NCBI RefSeq assembly: GCF_004362395.1
Contig: NZ_SNWE01000010.1
Span: 62,001 to 126,000, forward strand
From: Salegentibacter sp. 24
GTDB lineage: Bacteria > Bacteroidota > Bacteroidia > Flavobacteriales > Flavobacteriaceae
Reading direction: 5' to 3'
DNA: 64,000 nt
The notes under the pieces are model-generated. The model was not told the DNA's origin and ran no database searches. It saw only the letters and a program-made list of their open reading frames with translations. A program made the translations under genes and the position numbers. Positions 46,727 to 54,904 of this stretch are shown here, piece by piece (within the stretch, counting starts at the first letter, position 1; every line of letters starts with the position of its first letter).

Positions 46727-47469
46727 CAATCCCAACGATTTTGATTAAACTGGTTTTTCTTCCAGTACCACATCATAATAAAGCCAAATAAGGCTCCACC
46801 AACGTGTGCAAAATGTGCCACACCTCCACCAAATAACGAATATCCTGTTAATCCTGAAAACAAATCGATTAGAATAAGTACTGGAATAAAGAATTTTGCT
46901 TTTATAGGTACCGGCACAAAGAGCAAGAATAATTCCACATTTGGAAACATCATTCCAAAAGCAACCAGAATTCCATATATTGCTCCAGAGGCTCCAACAG
47001 CCGGGGTATTTACACTCTGATACAAATCCTGCAGGGTTTCCTTGGGGATCGAATCTAATATTGCAGTGGCGTATTCCCCTGTCCTGAGCAATTGTTCTAT
47101 ACTTCCCATGCTCATTCCGGCATCCAGCAAAGCATTGTAACCGGTTTTAAATTCTATAAAATTCACCAAGGTATGCAACAAAGCTGCTCCAAGTCCAGCT
47201 GAAAAATAGAAGAAGATAAAGCGTTTTTGTCCAAGCATTTGTTCAATGGGCCCTCCAAAAGCCCAAAGTGCATACATATTAAAAATAATATGCATCAAGC
47301 TGCCATGCATAAACATATGGCTAACAAACTGCCAGGGCATAAAATTCTCATTCTCAAAGAACCAAAGTGCAAATAATTGATATGCATAATCACCCAGAAA
47401 CTGGCTACCAACAAAAAAGATGATATTGATGATTAAAAGTACTTTTACTGTGTCGGTAATTCTTCCCAT
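46726..47469 (-). CDS. Rhomboid-family intramembrane serine protease (first of two)
   Basis: A 247-residue rhomboid with about six membrane helices. Helix 2 reads HMFMHGSLMHIIFNMYALWA, the catalytic serine is in AVGASGAIYGILVAFG and the histidine in GGGVAHFAHVGGALFGFIM. Compared with the second copy it has a longer loop (residues about 105-150, SMGSIEQLLRTGEYATAI and following) and no C-terminal tail, so the two are old paralogues rather than a fresh duplication. It starts directly after mutL. Substrates are unknown. Confidence 0.88.
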   Translation of the reverse strand: MGRITDTVKVLLIINIIFFVGSQFLGDYAYQLFALWFFENENFMPWQFVSHMFMHGSLMHIIFNMYALWAFGGPIEQMLGQKRFIFFYFSAGLGAALLHTLVNFIEFKTGYNALLDAGMSMGSIEQLLRTGEYATAILDSIPKETLQDLYQSVNTPAVGASGAIYGILVAFGMMFPNVELFLLFVPVPIKAKFFIPVLILIDLFSGLTGYSLFGGGVAHFAHVGGALFGFIMMWYWKKNQFNQNRWD

Positions 47470-49338
47470 TTACATAAATTTTTTATCCAGCTCGTCTACC
47501 GTTAAAGTAACGAAAACCGATCTGTTAGACGGGCTTAACCCGGGTTCTTTACAAGCGAACAAACGATTAACGATATGTTGCTGCTCGGTATTGTTTAATA
47601 ATGTTCCGGATTTTACCGCCATTCCCTTTGCAAGGGATTTAGCTAATAAGTCGGTTTGCGAAAACCCATTATCAGGTACATCGTTTTCAAAATCTGCTAT
47701 GAGTTGTTCTAACAATATTTCTACTTCACTTTCTGAAATAAGCGTCGGTATTCCAACTATTTCCACGAAATCGCTTTTTACTTCTGAAAAAACAAATCCC
47801 GTTTGTTCAAGTGAATCCTGTAATTGTTTGAGTATTTCTATTTCGTGCGTATTGAATTGAAGGTTCAACGGAAACAATAACTGTTGACTCACTGCAGCTG
47901 AAACCGTTATATTCTTTAGCATTTCCTCATACAAGATCCTGGTGTGAGCACGATGTTGATCGATCACCAAAATTCCACTTTTCAACGTGCTAACAATATA
48001 CTTTTTATGAAGCTGAAAGGTAGATTTTTCTTGTGAATCTTCTGAGGGTGCAAATAAATTTCCTGTTACCTGCTCACTTTCAAATTCAATTTCATTAAAA
48101 TCATTCCCGTTTTGTAAAGAATCTTCGGTTTGTAAACCTGAATATAAACTTTCCCAACTTTCTCCCCGCTCTCTTATAAGATTTAAAGAAAAAGAATTAG
48201 AGGTTCCTCTATGGGTTCTTGAATTTTCCTCTCGAAAGGGATTAAAATTTTTATCTACTTCAACCTGCGGTACTGCTGCTGATTTATTTTTGTATTCGTA
48301 GGGCGTATCCAGGTTAGCATCCCTGTCAAAATCTAAAACCGGAGCAACATTGAATTGTCCCAAACTATGTTTTATCGCACTTCTTAGGATTGCATAGAGT
48401 GCATGTTCATCGTCAAACTTAATTTCAGTCTTAGTAGGATGAATGTTGATATCAATACTTTTGGGATTAACTTTTAAGAATAGGAAATAGCTTGGATAGG
48501 ATTTTTCCTTTAGCAAACCTTCAAAAGCGGCTACTACCGAATGATTTAAATAAGGGCTTTTTATAAACCGGTTATTCACAAAAAAAAACTGCTCTCCCCT
48601 AGATTTCTTAGCAAATTCGGGTTTTCCAACAAATCCTGAGATTTCAACGATCTCGGTTTCCTCTGTTACCGGCACCAGTTTTTCATTGGTTTTTCCACCA
48701 AAAATATTGGTGATTCGTTGGCGGTGATTGCATTGGGGAAGCTGAAACAGCTCGTTTCCATTATGAAATAACGAGAAGGAGATTTGCGGATGTGCCAATG
48801 CCACTCTTTGAAATTCATCAATTATATGACGAGTCTCGACCACATCAGATTTTAAAAAATTTCTTCTTGCCGGAATATTATAAAAAAGATTTTTAACACT
48901 TATCGAAGTTCCTTTTGGACAAACACAAACATCTTGATTTGAAACCTTACTGCCTTCTACCTTTATCTGTGTGCCTACCTCCTCATCTTCTGGTTTTGTT
49001 TTTAATTCCACGTGTGCAATAGCAGCGATCGAAGCCAGTGCTTCTCCACGAAAACCTTTGGTCTGCAAACTAAAAAGATCTTCAGCAGATTTTATTTTGG
49101 AAGTGGCATGGCGTTCAAAACACATTCGGGCGTCGCTTTGGCTCATTCCCCTGCCATCGTCTATAACCTGGATAAGGGTTTTACCCGCCTCCTTGATTAC
49201 CACCTGAATATTTTCTGATTCTGCATCAATAGCATTTTCCACCAGTTCCTTAACCACCGAAGCAGGGCGTTGCACTACTTCCCCGGCAGCAATCTGGTTG
49301 GCTACATGGTCTGGTAAAAGTTGAATTATATCACTCAT
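47470..49338 (-). CDS. mutL: DNA mismatch repair protein MutL
   Basis: The matchmaker ATPase of mismatch repair. The N-terminal GHKL ATPase is complete: PDHVANQIAAGEVVQRPASV, ENAIDAESENIQV, VIDDGRGMS, TKGFRGEALASI and FYNIPARRNFLKS. The C-terminal dimer domain starts near residue 430. Two motifs of endonucleolytic MutL proteins are altered: DQHA(x)2E(x)4E reads DQHRAHTRILYEE, with Thr at the first Glu, and the terminal CPHGRP box reads LSPSNRSVFVTL. This protein may therefore lack nicking activity. Length 622 is normal. It is preceded without a gap by a small membrane protein gene. Confidence 0.93.
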   Translation of the reverse strand: MSDIIQLLPDHVANQIAAGEVVQRPASVVKELVENAIDAESENIQVVIKEAGKTLIQVIDDGRGMSQSDARMCFERHATSKIKSAEDLFSLQTKGFRGEALASIAAIAHVELKTKPEDEEVGTQIKVEGSKVSNQDVCVCPKGTSISVKNLFYNIPARRNFLKSDVVETRHIIDEFQRVALAHPQISFSLFHNGNELFQLPQCNHRQRITNIFGGKTNEKLVPVTEETEIVEISGFVGKPEFAKKSRGEQFFFVNNRFIKSPYLNHSVVAAFEGLLKEKSYPSYFLFLKVNPKSIDINIHPTKTEIKFDDEHALYAILRSAIKHSLGQFNVAPVLDFDRDANLDTPYEYKNKSAAVPQVEVDKNFNPFREENSRTHRGTSNSFSLNLIRERGESWESLYSGLQTEDSLQNGNDFNEIEFESEQVTGNLFAPSEDSQEKSTFQLHKKYIVSTLKSGILVIDQHRAHTRILYEEMLKNITVSAAVSQQLLFPLNLQFNTHEIEILKQLQDSLEQTGFVFSEVKSDFVEIVGIPTLISESEVEILLEQLIADFENDVPDNGFSQTDLLAKSLAKGMAVKSGTLLNNTEQQHIVNRLFACKEPGLSPSNRSVFVTLTVDELDKKFM

Positions 49339-49632
49339 TTATGGCTGGTTGGAAAAGATGGACAGATCAAAATCAATTATCCATAAAAAAATAAATACCA
49401 GCACCATAATAATTATAAGCAAGCGCTTATTCATCTCCCGGTTGCCCCTGTTCCTGCTGGATTTACGTACTTCGGCCCATTGAGAACCGAAATCTATATC
49501 GTTTGTAGTTTCCCTATATTTATTGAATTTAGAATCAAAACTATAAATATTACCCGCATCTTTCCCCTTATAATATCTTGGGGTATAATTATAACGGGCA
49601 TTCTTTCTGGGTTTATAAATTTTGATTTTCAA
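49339..49632 (-). CDS. Small single-span membrane protein between ribH and mutL
   Basis: A 97-residue protein. Residues 1-65 are basic and aromatic-rich (KIYKPRKNARYNYTPRYYKG), residues about 68-87 form one membrane helix (RLLIIIMVLVFIFLWIIDF), and a short tail follows. The N-terminal part is probably cytoplasmic by the positive-inside rule. It abuts mutL with no spacing. Annotators sometimes name this gene after riboflavin synthase because of its neighbour, but nothing in the sequence supports an enzyme. Function unknown. Confidence 0.7.
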   Translation of the reverse strand: MKIKIYKPRKNARYNYTPRYYKGKDAGNIYSFDSKFNKYRETTNDIDFGSQWAEVRKSSRNRGNREMNKRLLIIIMVLVFIFLWIIDFDLSIFSNQP

Positions 49633-49657
49633 AATATGCTGATTTTTGGTAGTAGTT

Positions 49658-49665
49658 CAAATTTA
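49658..49665 (-). promoter_or_regulatory. -7 element (TAAATTTG) for the small-protein-mutL-rhomboid unit
   Basis: On the minus strand an exact TAnnTTTG match lies 26 bases before the ATG at 49632, in the only sizeable gap (107 bases) of this gene run. A TTG is present 14 bases upstream, which is shorter than the usual spacing, so the assignment is moderate. Confidence 0.45.
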
Positions 49666-49739
49666 CTGAAATTGCTTCACAAAACCGAAGCCAGGAAGCT
49701 AAAAAAATCAACAAGAATAGTGCCGTTATACCAACAGAT

Positions 49740-50237
49740 TTAATATCTGGCGTCCTGGCGTAGTTTTGCCATTTTAATTGCAGCTATGGCAGCTTCAGTA
49801 CCTTTATTACCGTGTTTACCACCACTTCTATCAATGGCTTGTTGCATGTTCTGATCCGTTAATACGCAAAAGATTACTGGTATTTCATTGTTGACATTTA
49901 GATCTTTTATCCCCTGAGAAACTCCCTGGCACACAAAATCAAAATGCTTGGTTTCTCCCTCTATCACACTTCCTATGGCAATAATAGCATCCAGCATATC
50001 AAAACTTTCCTGCATTTTTTTGCACCCATAGACCAGTTCAAAACTTCCGGGAACATTCCAGCGTACAATTCTTTTAGGCTGTACTTTATTTTCTACCAGG
50101 GCATTATATGCACCATTATAAAGGCCTTCGGTAATCTCATCGTTCCATTCAGAAACAACAATCCCGATACGAAAATCACTCGCATCGGGAAGTTTGTTTT
50201 TATCGTAATTTGAAAGATTATTTCCTTCTGTTGCCAT
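49740..50237 (-). CDS. ribH: 6,7-dimethyl-8-ribityllumazine synthase
   Basis: Penultimate step of riboflavin synthesis, condensing the ribityl pyrimidine with 3,4-dihydroxybutanone phosphate. The 165-residue protein shows the family blocks RIGIVVSEWNDEITEGLYNG, RWNVPGSFELVYGCKKM, AIIAIGSVIEGETKHFDFVC and VIFCVLTDQNMQQAIDRSGG followed by HGNKGTEAAIAAIKMA. No FMN riboswitch is visible, which fits its position two bases behind the TPR gene rather than in a rib operon. Confidence 0.95.
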   Translation of the reverse strand: MATEGNNLSNYDKNKLPDASDFRIGIVVSEWNDEITEGLYNGAYNALVENKVQPKRIVRWNVPGSFELVYGCKKMQESFDMLDAIIAIGSVIEGETKHFDFVCQGVSQGIKDLNVNNEIPVIFCVLTDQNMQQAIDRSGGKHGNKGTEAAIAAIKMAKLRQDARY

Positions 50238-50239
50238 AA

Positions 50240-51013
50240 TTATTGTTTTGCAGCACTAGCCTGCCCCATATAAACTGGTACTTTCTCAGCTTCAGGAGTT
50301 TCAGGATATTCCTCTTCGATCTGTTGTAGGTGTTCCTTGGCCACTGCTGGTTGCCCTAACTCTAATGCCGTGATTGCAGATTTAAGTAAAAATTTTGGGG
50401 TAGTAAATTCATTTGACCGCATAGAAGCTGCTTTTTCATAATACCCTAAAGCCTCTTCTGGTTGTTCTAACTGCATAAAAGCATCACCAATTCCTCCGGT
50501 AGCAAGAGCTGCCAGAATTTCGTCCTCACTTTCAAAATCCTCAAGGTAATTAATTGCCTCCTGGTAATTGCCCGTATTCAAATAAGCAAAACCTGCGTTG
50601 TATGTTGCTAAATTAGCGGCATCTGTACTTCCGTAATTTTCTACAATATCGATAAAACCATATTTTCCTTCACCTCCATTTAAAGCCATCATAAAAAGGG
50701 AATCACGCTCAGCACCTGAAGCATCTAATGCAGCAGCAAAATAATTTTGTGCCTGTGCCATTTCGTTAGCTGCTTCCTCCTGTTTTGGTTCACTTACAAA
50801 ACGATCATAACCAAGGTAACCCAAAACGGCTACAATTGCTACTCCTACAATGATATATATGTACTTTTGATTCTCTGCTACCCAGGTTTCGGTCCTGCCA
50901 GCGCCCTGGTCAAGGGTATTAAATACTTCAGCAGTCGTAGATTCGTCTTCTACTTGTTTCTGCTGTTCTTCCTTATTAGATGGTTTATATCCTTTTTTCT
51001 TGTAAGTTGCCAT
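50240..51013 (-). CDS. TPR membrane protein (YfgM-like)
   Basis: A 257-residue protein with a cytoplasmic Lys/Glu-rich N-terminus (MATYKKKGYKPSNKEEQQKQ), one membrane helix at about 50-68 (IYIIVGVAIVAVLGYLGY) and a periplasmic region of tetratricopeptide repeats (AYLNTGNYQEAINYLEDFES, GDAFMQLEQPEEALGYYEKA, ALELGQPAVAKEHLQQIEEE). The layout matches YfgM-type proteins that assist secreted-protein folding near the Sec machinery; that role is inference. ribH follows after two bases. Confidence 0.82.
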   Translation of the reverse strand: MATYKKKGYKPSNKEEQQKQVEDESTTAEVFNTLDQGAGRTETWVAENQKYIYIIVGVAIVAVLGYLGYDRFVSEPKQEEAANEMAQAQNYFAAALDASGAERDSLFMMALNGGEGKYGFIDIVENYGSTDAANLATYNAGFAYLNTGNYQEAINYLEDFESEDEILAALATGGIGDAFMQLEQPEEALGYYEKAASMRSNEFTTPKFLLKSAITALELGQPAVAKEHLQQIEEEYPETPEAEKVPVYMGQASAAKQ

Positions 51014-51033
51014 AAAAACTGTTTAATGCGTGG

Positions 51034-51041
51034 CAAAAATA
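51034..51041 (-). promoter_or_regulatory. -7 element (TATTTTTG) for the TPR-ribH unit
   Basis: On the minus strand TATTTTTGCCAC matches the extended Bacteroidota -7 element (TAnnTTTGC) and would give a leader of about 14 bases before the ATG at 51013. No good -33 TTG is seen at the standard distance. Confidence 0.5.
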
Positions 51042-51159
51042 TGATTTTTATTCAAAATTAAAAGGGAAATTATTTGTATTTTTTTAATATTTTAGGGTCA
51101 TTCGCTTTACTTTGATAATTCCTTTTGATAAAATTTACAAAGCTGAATAACAGAACTTT

Positions 51160-52239
51160 ATGTTTTTAAAACATCTCTCTTTAGTTAATTATAAAAACCT
51201 GGATTCGGCTTCTTTCGAGTTTGATACTAAAATAAATTGCTTTGTAGGTAATAATGGTGTTGGTAAAACGAATGTTTTAGACAGTATTTATCTTTTAGCT
51301 TTTGGAAAAAGTTATTTCAATCCAATTACCACTCAGAACATAAACCATGATGCCGATTTCTTTGTGGTTGAAGGTTATTTTGAAAAGTCAGAAAAGGAAG
51401 AACATCTATTGGTAAGTGCCAAACGCGGGCAAAAAAAGGTGATTAAAAGAAATAATAAGGCTTATGAAAAGTTCAGTGAGCATATTGGTTTTATCCCTAC
51501 CGTAATTATTTCACCGGCTGATCGTGATCTTATTATCGAAGGCAGTGAAACTCGACGTAAATTTATGGATGGGGTAATTTCCCAAAGCGATAATGTTTAC
51601 CTAAATAAATTAATACAATATGGAAAAATAAACGCACAGAGGAATTCCCTGCTGAAATATTTCGCTGCCAACCATAGTTTTGACCGTGACACACTTGAAG
51701 TGTATAATCACCAGCTAAGTGAGCTGGGTCAGTATATCTTTGAAAAACGAAAATTGTTTTTAGAAGAGTTCATTCCGATTTTCAATAAACGATACGCAGA
51801 TATCACTAACAACAAGGAAGAGGTACATATCAGTTATAAAAGCCAGCTTTTTAAGAGTGACTTAGCATCTTTGCTCGAACAGAATCTTCAAAAAGATCTG
51901 GCGCTACAATACACCAGTGTAGGCACACATAAAGATGACTTGAGTTTTGAAATTGCAAGCCACCCCATAAAGAGATTTGGGTCCCAGGGACAACAAAAAT
52001 CTTTTTTGGTCGCACTAAAACTTGCGCAGTTTGATTTTATTAAGGCCATTAGCAAAGTAAATCCGATTTTACTGCTGGATGATATTTTCGACAAATTAGA
52101 CGAACAGCGCGTGGCACACATCGTAGCTTTGGTAGCTACAGATCAGCTTGGGCAAATTTTTATTAGTGATACCCATGCCGACCGTACGGAGGCTGTGGTT
52201 AAAAGCAGTAATCAATCTTATAAACTTTTTAAATTGTGA
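51160..52239 (+). CDS. recF: DNA replication and repair protein RecF
   Basis: An SMC-like ATPase that loads RecA on gapped DNA together with RecO and RecR. The 359-residue protein has the Walker A loop [20 protein letters not shown] near 30, the middle segment [20 protein letters not shown], a signature motif around [18 protein letters not shown] and Walker [17 protein letters not shown]. dnaA and dnaN, its neighbours in many bacteria, are absent here. It begins divergently from the TPR-ribH unit and heads a four-gene run. Confidence 0.95.
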   Translation: MFLKHLSLVNYKNLDSASFEFDTKINCFVGNNGVGKTNVLDSIYLLAFGKSYFNPITTQNINHDADFFVVEGYFEKSEKEEHLLVSAKRGQKKVIKRNNKAYEKFSEHIGFIPTVIISPADRDLIIEGSETRRKFMDGVISQSDNVYLNKLIQYGKINAQRNSLLKYFAANHSFDRDTLEVYNHQLSELGQYIFEKRKLFLEEFIPIFNKRYADITNNKEEVHISYKSQLFKSDLASLLEQNLQKDLALQYTSVGTHKDDLSFEIASHPIKRFGSQGQQKSFLVALKLAQFDFIKAISKVNPILLLDDIFDKLDEQRVAHIVALVATDQLGQIFISDTHADRTEAVVKSSNQSYKLFKL

Positions 52240-52655
52240 ACAAAAAAATTCTTTTTTTCCTTCTTGGTACCGTACTTTTAGGATGTCAGCAAAGAAGTCC
52301 AGAACAACAACTCAAGTATCTTACTGGCTACTGGGAAATTGACCGGGTAGAGGTCTCCAAGGACTCCGTAATTAATTATAAGATAAACGCCGTAGTTGAT
52401 TATATGGAATTTGATGGGAATAAAGGATTTAGAAAGAAGCTAAAACCACAATTTGATGGGAGCTTTAAAACGAGTGATAATAAAGAAGAAATTATTGCAA
52501 AAATAGAGGACGATAGTTTACGACTATATTATAAAACTCCCTTTGACCAGTGGAGAGAAACCGTGATTTCTGCTGAAGAAGAAAAGTTCAGCGTGATCAA
52601 TCAGGACGGAAAAATATATTATTACACCAAATTCACCTCCTTGTTAAATGAATAA
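52236..52655 (+). CDS. Small lipoprotein, lipocalin-like
   Basis: A 139-residue predicted lipoprotein: the signal [19 protein letters not shown] ends in the lipobox LLGC with the modified cysteine at residue 17. It starts with a GTG that overlaps the recF stop (GTGA). The mature part is beta-rich, beginning [15 protein letters not shown], with a pattern like small lipocalin-like domains, and ends near [12 protein letters not shown]. Function unknown. Its end overlaps the next gene by eight bases, so recF, this gene and the DUF721 gene form one operon. Confidence 0.75.
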   Translation: MNKKILFFLLGTVLLGCQQRSPEQQLKYLTGYWEIDRVEVSKDSVINYKINAVVDYMEFDGNKGFRKKLKPQFDGSFKTSDNKEEIIAKIEDDSLRLYYKTPFDQWRETVISAEEEKFSVINQDGKIYYYTKFTSLLNE

Positions 52656-52953
52656 AATGAAGAAAAGAAATAGCGAAAACCAGAGCTTAAGTGAAGTTTT
52701 AAAAGAATTTGTAGATCACAATAAATTACAGGGCGGTTTAGATAAAATTAGTGTAAAAGACGTTTGGTTCCGTGAAATGGGTCCTGCAATTAAAAAATAT
52801 ACCACAGCCATAAAGCTTCAAAACGACACTCTTTTTGTACAGTTGAGTTCTTCTGTTTTAAGGGAAGAACTTAGTTATGGCAAAGAAAAGATCATTAGGA
52901 TGTTAAACAGGGAATTAGGAAAAGACCTGATTAAAAAACTGGTTTTACGTTAA
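52648..52953 (+). CDS. DUF721 (DciA-like) protein
   Basis: A 101-residue protein of the DUF721 family: SLSEVLKEFVDHNKL, VWFREMGPAIKKYTTAIKLQ and LFVQLSSSVLREELSYGKEK are the characteristic blocks. In other bacteria DUF721 proteins include DciA, which loads the replicative helicase DnaB; the small KH-like fold is shared. Its position beside recF supports a role in replication, but the long C-terminal tail of proteobacterial DciA is absent, so this is an inference. Confidence 0.82.
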   Translation: MNKMKKRNSENQSLSEVLKEFVDHNKLQGGLDKISVKDVWFREMGPAIKKYTTAIKLQNDTLFVQLSSSVLREELSYGKEKIIRMLNRELGKDLIKKLVLR

Positions 52954-52963
52954 AATTAATCAA

Positions 52964-53539
52964 GTGCACCACCGCCATTTCAAGATTTATAAACCCTACG
53001 GCTATATAAGCCAGTTTATCACCAATGAACGTCCTCGAAAGAAAAAAAAGCTCCTGGGTGACTTAGGTGATTTCCCAATTGAAACTATGGCTGTGGGACG
53101 CCTGGATCAGGATTCTGAAGGCTTACTTTTTCTTACTACCAACGGAAAGCTCAGCGCAAAGGTCAATGGGAATAAGATTGAAAAAGAATACTATGTTCAG
53201 GTAGATGGACAAATCACTCCCGGAGCTTTAGATAAATTGAAACAGGGTTTGGAAATAAGTATCCACGGGGAAACCTATACCACTCTGCCTTGCCAGGCTT
53301 TTATTTTAAAGGAAAAACCAAATTTCCCAAAGAGAGCAAAAAAAATCCGTGACCAGCGTCACGGTCCGACTAGTTGGATTTCTGTCACCCTGGTTGAAGG
53401 GAAATTCCGACAGGTAAAGAAGATGACCGCCGCCATTGGATTTCCAACATTAAGATTGGTGCGTGTTAGAATCGGCAGTGAAAAACTAAATAATATGGAT
53501 TCCGGTGAAGTAATTGAACTCTCTGAATTCTCTTACTGA
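52964..53539 (+). CDS. 23S rRNA pseudouridine synthase, RluE-like
   Basis: Converts a specific uridine to pseudouridine in 23S rRNA. The 191-residue protein starts with GTG (MHHRHFKIYKPYGYISQF) and lacks an S4 domain, as RluE does. The catalytic aspartate is in the motif METMAVGRLDQDSEGLLFLT (GRLD). Further blocks are KIEKEYYVQVDG, SWISVTLVEGKFRQVKKM and TLRLVRVRIGSEKL. The position equivalent to U2457 is the family's target in E. coli; target identity here is assumed. Confidence 0.88.
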   Translation: MHHRHFKIYKPYGYISQFITNERPRKKKKLLGDLGDFPIETMAVGRLDQDSEGLLFLTTNGKLSAKVNGNKIEKEYYVQVDGQITPGALDKLKQGLEISIHGETYTTLPCQAFILKEKPNFPKRAKKIRDQRHGPTSWISVTLVEGKFRQVKKMTAAIGFPTLRLVRVRIGSEKLNNMDSGEVIELSEFSY

Positions 53540-53605
53540 GGAGTTATCTTAGATCTAAGGAAAAACATAGCATTTAATTTATTATTCAATAAGCTTAGAT
53601 ACCTT

Positions 53606-53613
53606 AACTTTGA
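53606..53613 (+). promoter_or_regulatory. -7 element (TAACTTTG) before the HipA-like/DUF3037 pair
   Basis: An exact TAnnTTTG match 16 bases before the HipA-like start codon would give a leader of about 10 bases, typical of this phylum. It lies in the 90-base gap after the pseudouridine synthase gene, supporting independent transcription of the next two genes. The -33 region lacks a TTG. Confidence 0.5.
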
Positions 53614-53629
53614 GACTTTACAAAAATTT

Positions 53630-54421
53630 ATGCAGCAAGCTGAATTAAGAACCGTAACAGTTACCCGGTATATCACTCCGCTAAGGGAAGGAGGCTCCTT
53701 ACCTGCTTTGACCGAGGCTGATGATGATTTTAAATATGTCCTAAAATTTCGGGGAGCAGGCCACGGGGTAAAAGCTTTAATTGCAGAACTCCTTGGCTGC
53801 GAGATAGCGCGGACCTTAGGCTTCAAAGTCCCAGAACTGGTCTATGCCCATTTGGATGAGGCCTTCGGAAGAACAGAGGGCGACGAGGAGATTCAGGATT
53901 TATTAATGGCTAGTCAGGGTTTAAACCTGGGACTACATTTCCTATCTGCTGCAATAAATTTTGATCCCGTAGTCACTGAAGTTGACGAATTTAAAGCCTC
54001 CAAAATAGTTTGGTTAGATGCTTTTATTACCAATGTCGATCGCACCTTTAGAAATACAAATATGCTAATCTGGCACAAAGAATTATGGCTTATAGACCAT
54101 GGCGCTTCTTTCTACTTCCATCATTCCTGGACCAGTCCCGATGAAAAAGCAAAAACACCTTTTAAATTCATAAAAGACCATGTTTTACTGCCGCGGGCGA
54201 CTAAACTAAAAGAAGCAGATGAGTATTGCAGAACAATAATTACTCCCACCAAAATAAAGGAAATTGTGTCTTTGATCCCCTCAGAATGGTTGCAATGGGA
54301 GGAGACCCAGCAGACGGAAGAAGAAATAAAAGAAGTTTATGCGAGGTTTTTAACCACGCGCCTGGACCATTCCTCAATTTTTATAAAAGAAGCAGAAAAT
54401 GCAAGACAAGCACTTATATGA
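53630..54421 (+). CDS. HipA-like kinase-fold protein
   Basis: A 263-residue protein with the HipA/PI3K-like kinase core but without the N-terminal subdomain of E. coli HipA (440 residues). The ATP-binding lysine is probably K39 (KYVLKFRGAG). The catalytic loop reads DAFITNVDRTFRNTNMLI, with D137 and N142 in the D-R-x-x-x-N spacing of HipA Asp309/Asn314, and the metal aspartate D156 is in LWLIDHGASFY. All key residues are therefore present and an active kinase is likely. No HipB-type antitoxin is adjacent; instead the DUF3037 gene overlaps its end by 23 bases. Its targets are unknown. Confidence 0.8.
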   Translation: MQQAELRTVTVTRYITPLREGGSLPALTEADDDFKYVLKFRGAGHGVKALIAELLGCEIARTLGFKVPELVYAHLDEAFGRTEGDEEIQDLLMASQGLNLGLHFLSAAINFDPVVTEVDEFKASKIVWLDAFITNVDRTFRNTNMLIWHKELWLIDHGASFYFHHSWTSPDEKAKTPFKFIKDHVLLPRATKLKEADEYCRTIITPTKIKEIVSLIPSEWLQWEETQQTEEEIKEVYARFLTTRLDHSSIFIKEAENARQALI

Positions 54422-54782
54422 ATATGCTGTTATTAGGCTGGTGCCTAAAGTTGAACGGGAAGAATTCCTAAATGTCGGAATCATTCTCTTCAGCAAAAGA
54501 GCAGGATTTTTAAAAGTTTTATATGAGGTGGATCTTACCCGGTTGCATGTCTTTTGTAAAGATTTAGAAAAAGATGAAGTAATGGCCAACCTGGATTCTT
54601 TTAAAAAAATCTGTGAAGGTGTCAAAGAAGGGGGACCTATTGCTCAAGTTGATTTGGCCTCAAGATTCAGATGGCTTACCGCGGTGCGCAGTTCTATCAT
54701 TCAAACTTCACGCCCCCACCCAGGAATGACAAAAGATCTTGAAATGACCTTGAATCGTCTTTATAGGGAACTTGTTTTATAA
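54399..54782 (+). CDS. DUF3037 protein, partner of the HipA-like kinase
   Basis: A 127-residue soluble protein. The start KHLYEYAVIRLVPKVEREEF, then LNVGIILFSKRAGFLKVLYE and the C-terminal block ASRFRWLTAVRSSIIQTSRP with PHPGMTKDLEMTLNRLYREL are typical of DUF3037. It begins 23 bases inside the kinase gene, so the two are translationally coupled. I recall this pairing from other bacterial genomes but know of no assigned function. It has no DNA-binding motif, so it is not a classical HipB antitoxin; an inhibitor or substrate adaptor of the kinase is the simplest hypothesis. Confidence 0.78.
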   Translation: MQDKHLYEYAVIRLVPKVEREEFLNVGIILFSKRAGFLKVLYEVDLTRLHVFCKDLEKDEVMANLDSFKKICEGVKEGGPIAQVDLASRFRWLTAVRSSIIQTSRPHPGMTKDLEMTLNRLYRELVL

Positions 54783-54831
54783 CAAAAGTGTTTCAGAAAT
54801 AGCAAGGTTCCTTTTCAATAAAAATAAGCAT

Positions 54832-54881
54832 CTCAATACACAACTTCCTTCTCCTTATGGATCAGGAAGCTGAGTATTGAG
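54832..54881. repeat. Long stem-loop between convergent genes
   Basis: CTCAATAC pairs with GTATTGAG, and inside it CTTCCT pairs with AGGAAG, giving a 50-base interrupted stem-loop with a 14-base loop between the DUF3037 gene and wrbA. There is no T-run on either side, so it is not a standard intrinsic terminator, though it could end or stabilise both transcripts. Confidence 0.5.
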
Positions 54882-54904
54882 AATCAGTTTCTATGAAATT
54901 TTGA

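Noticed and set aside
50238-51159. FMN riboswitch upstream of ribH
   Set aside because: ribH starts two bases after the TPR gene and no conserved RFN-like structure is visible upstream of that gene.
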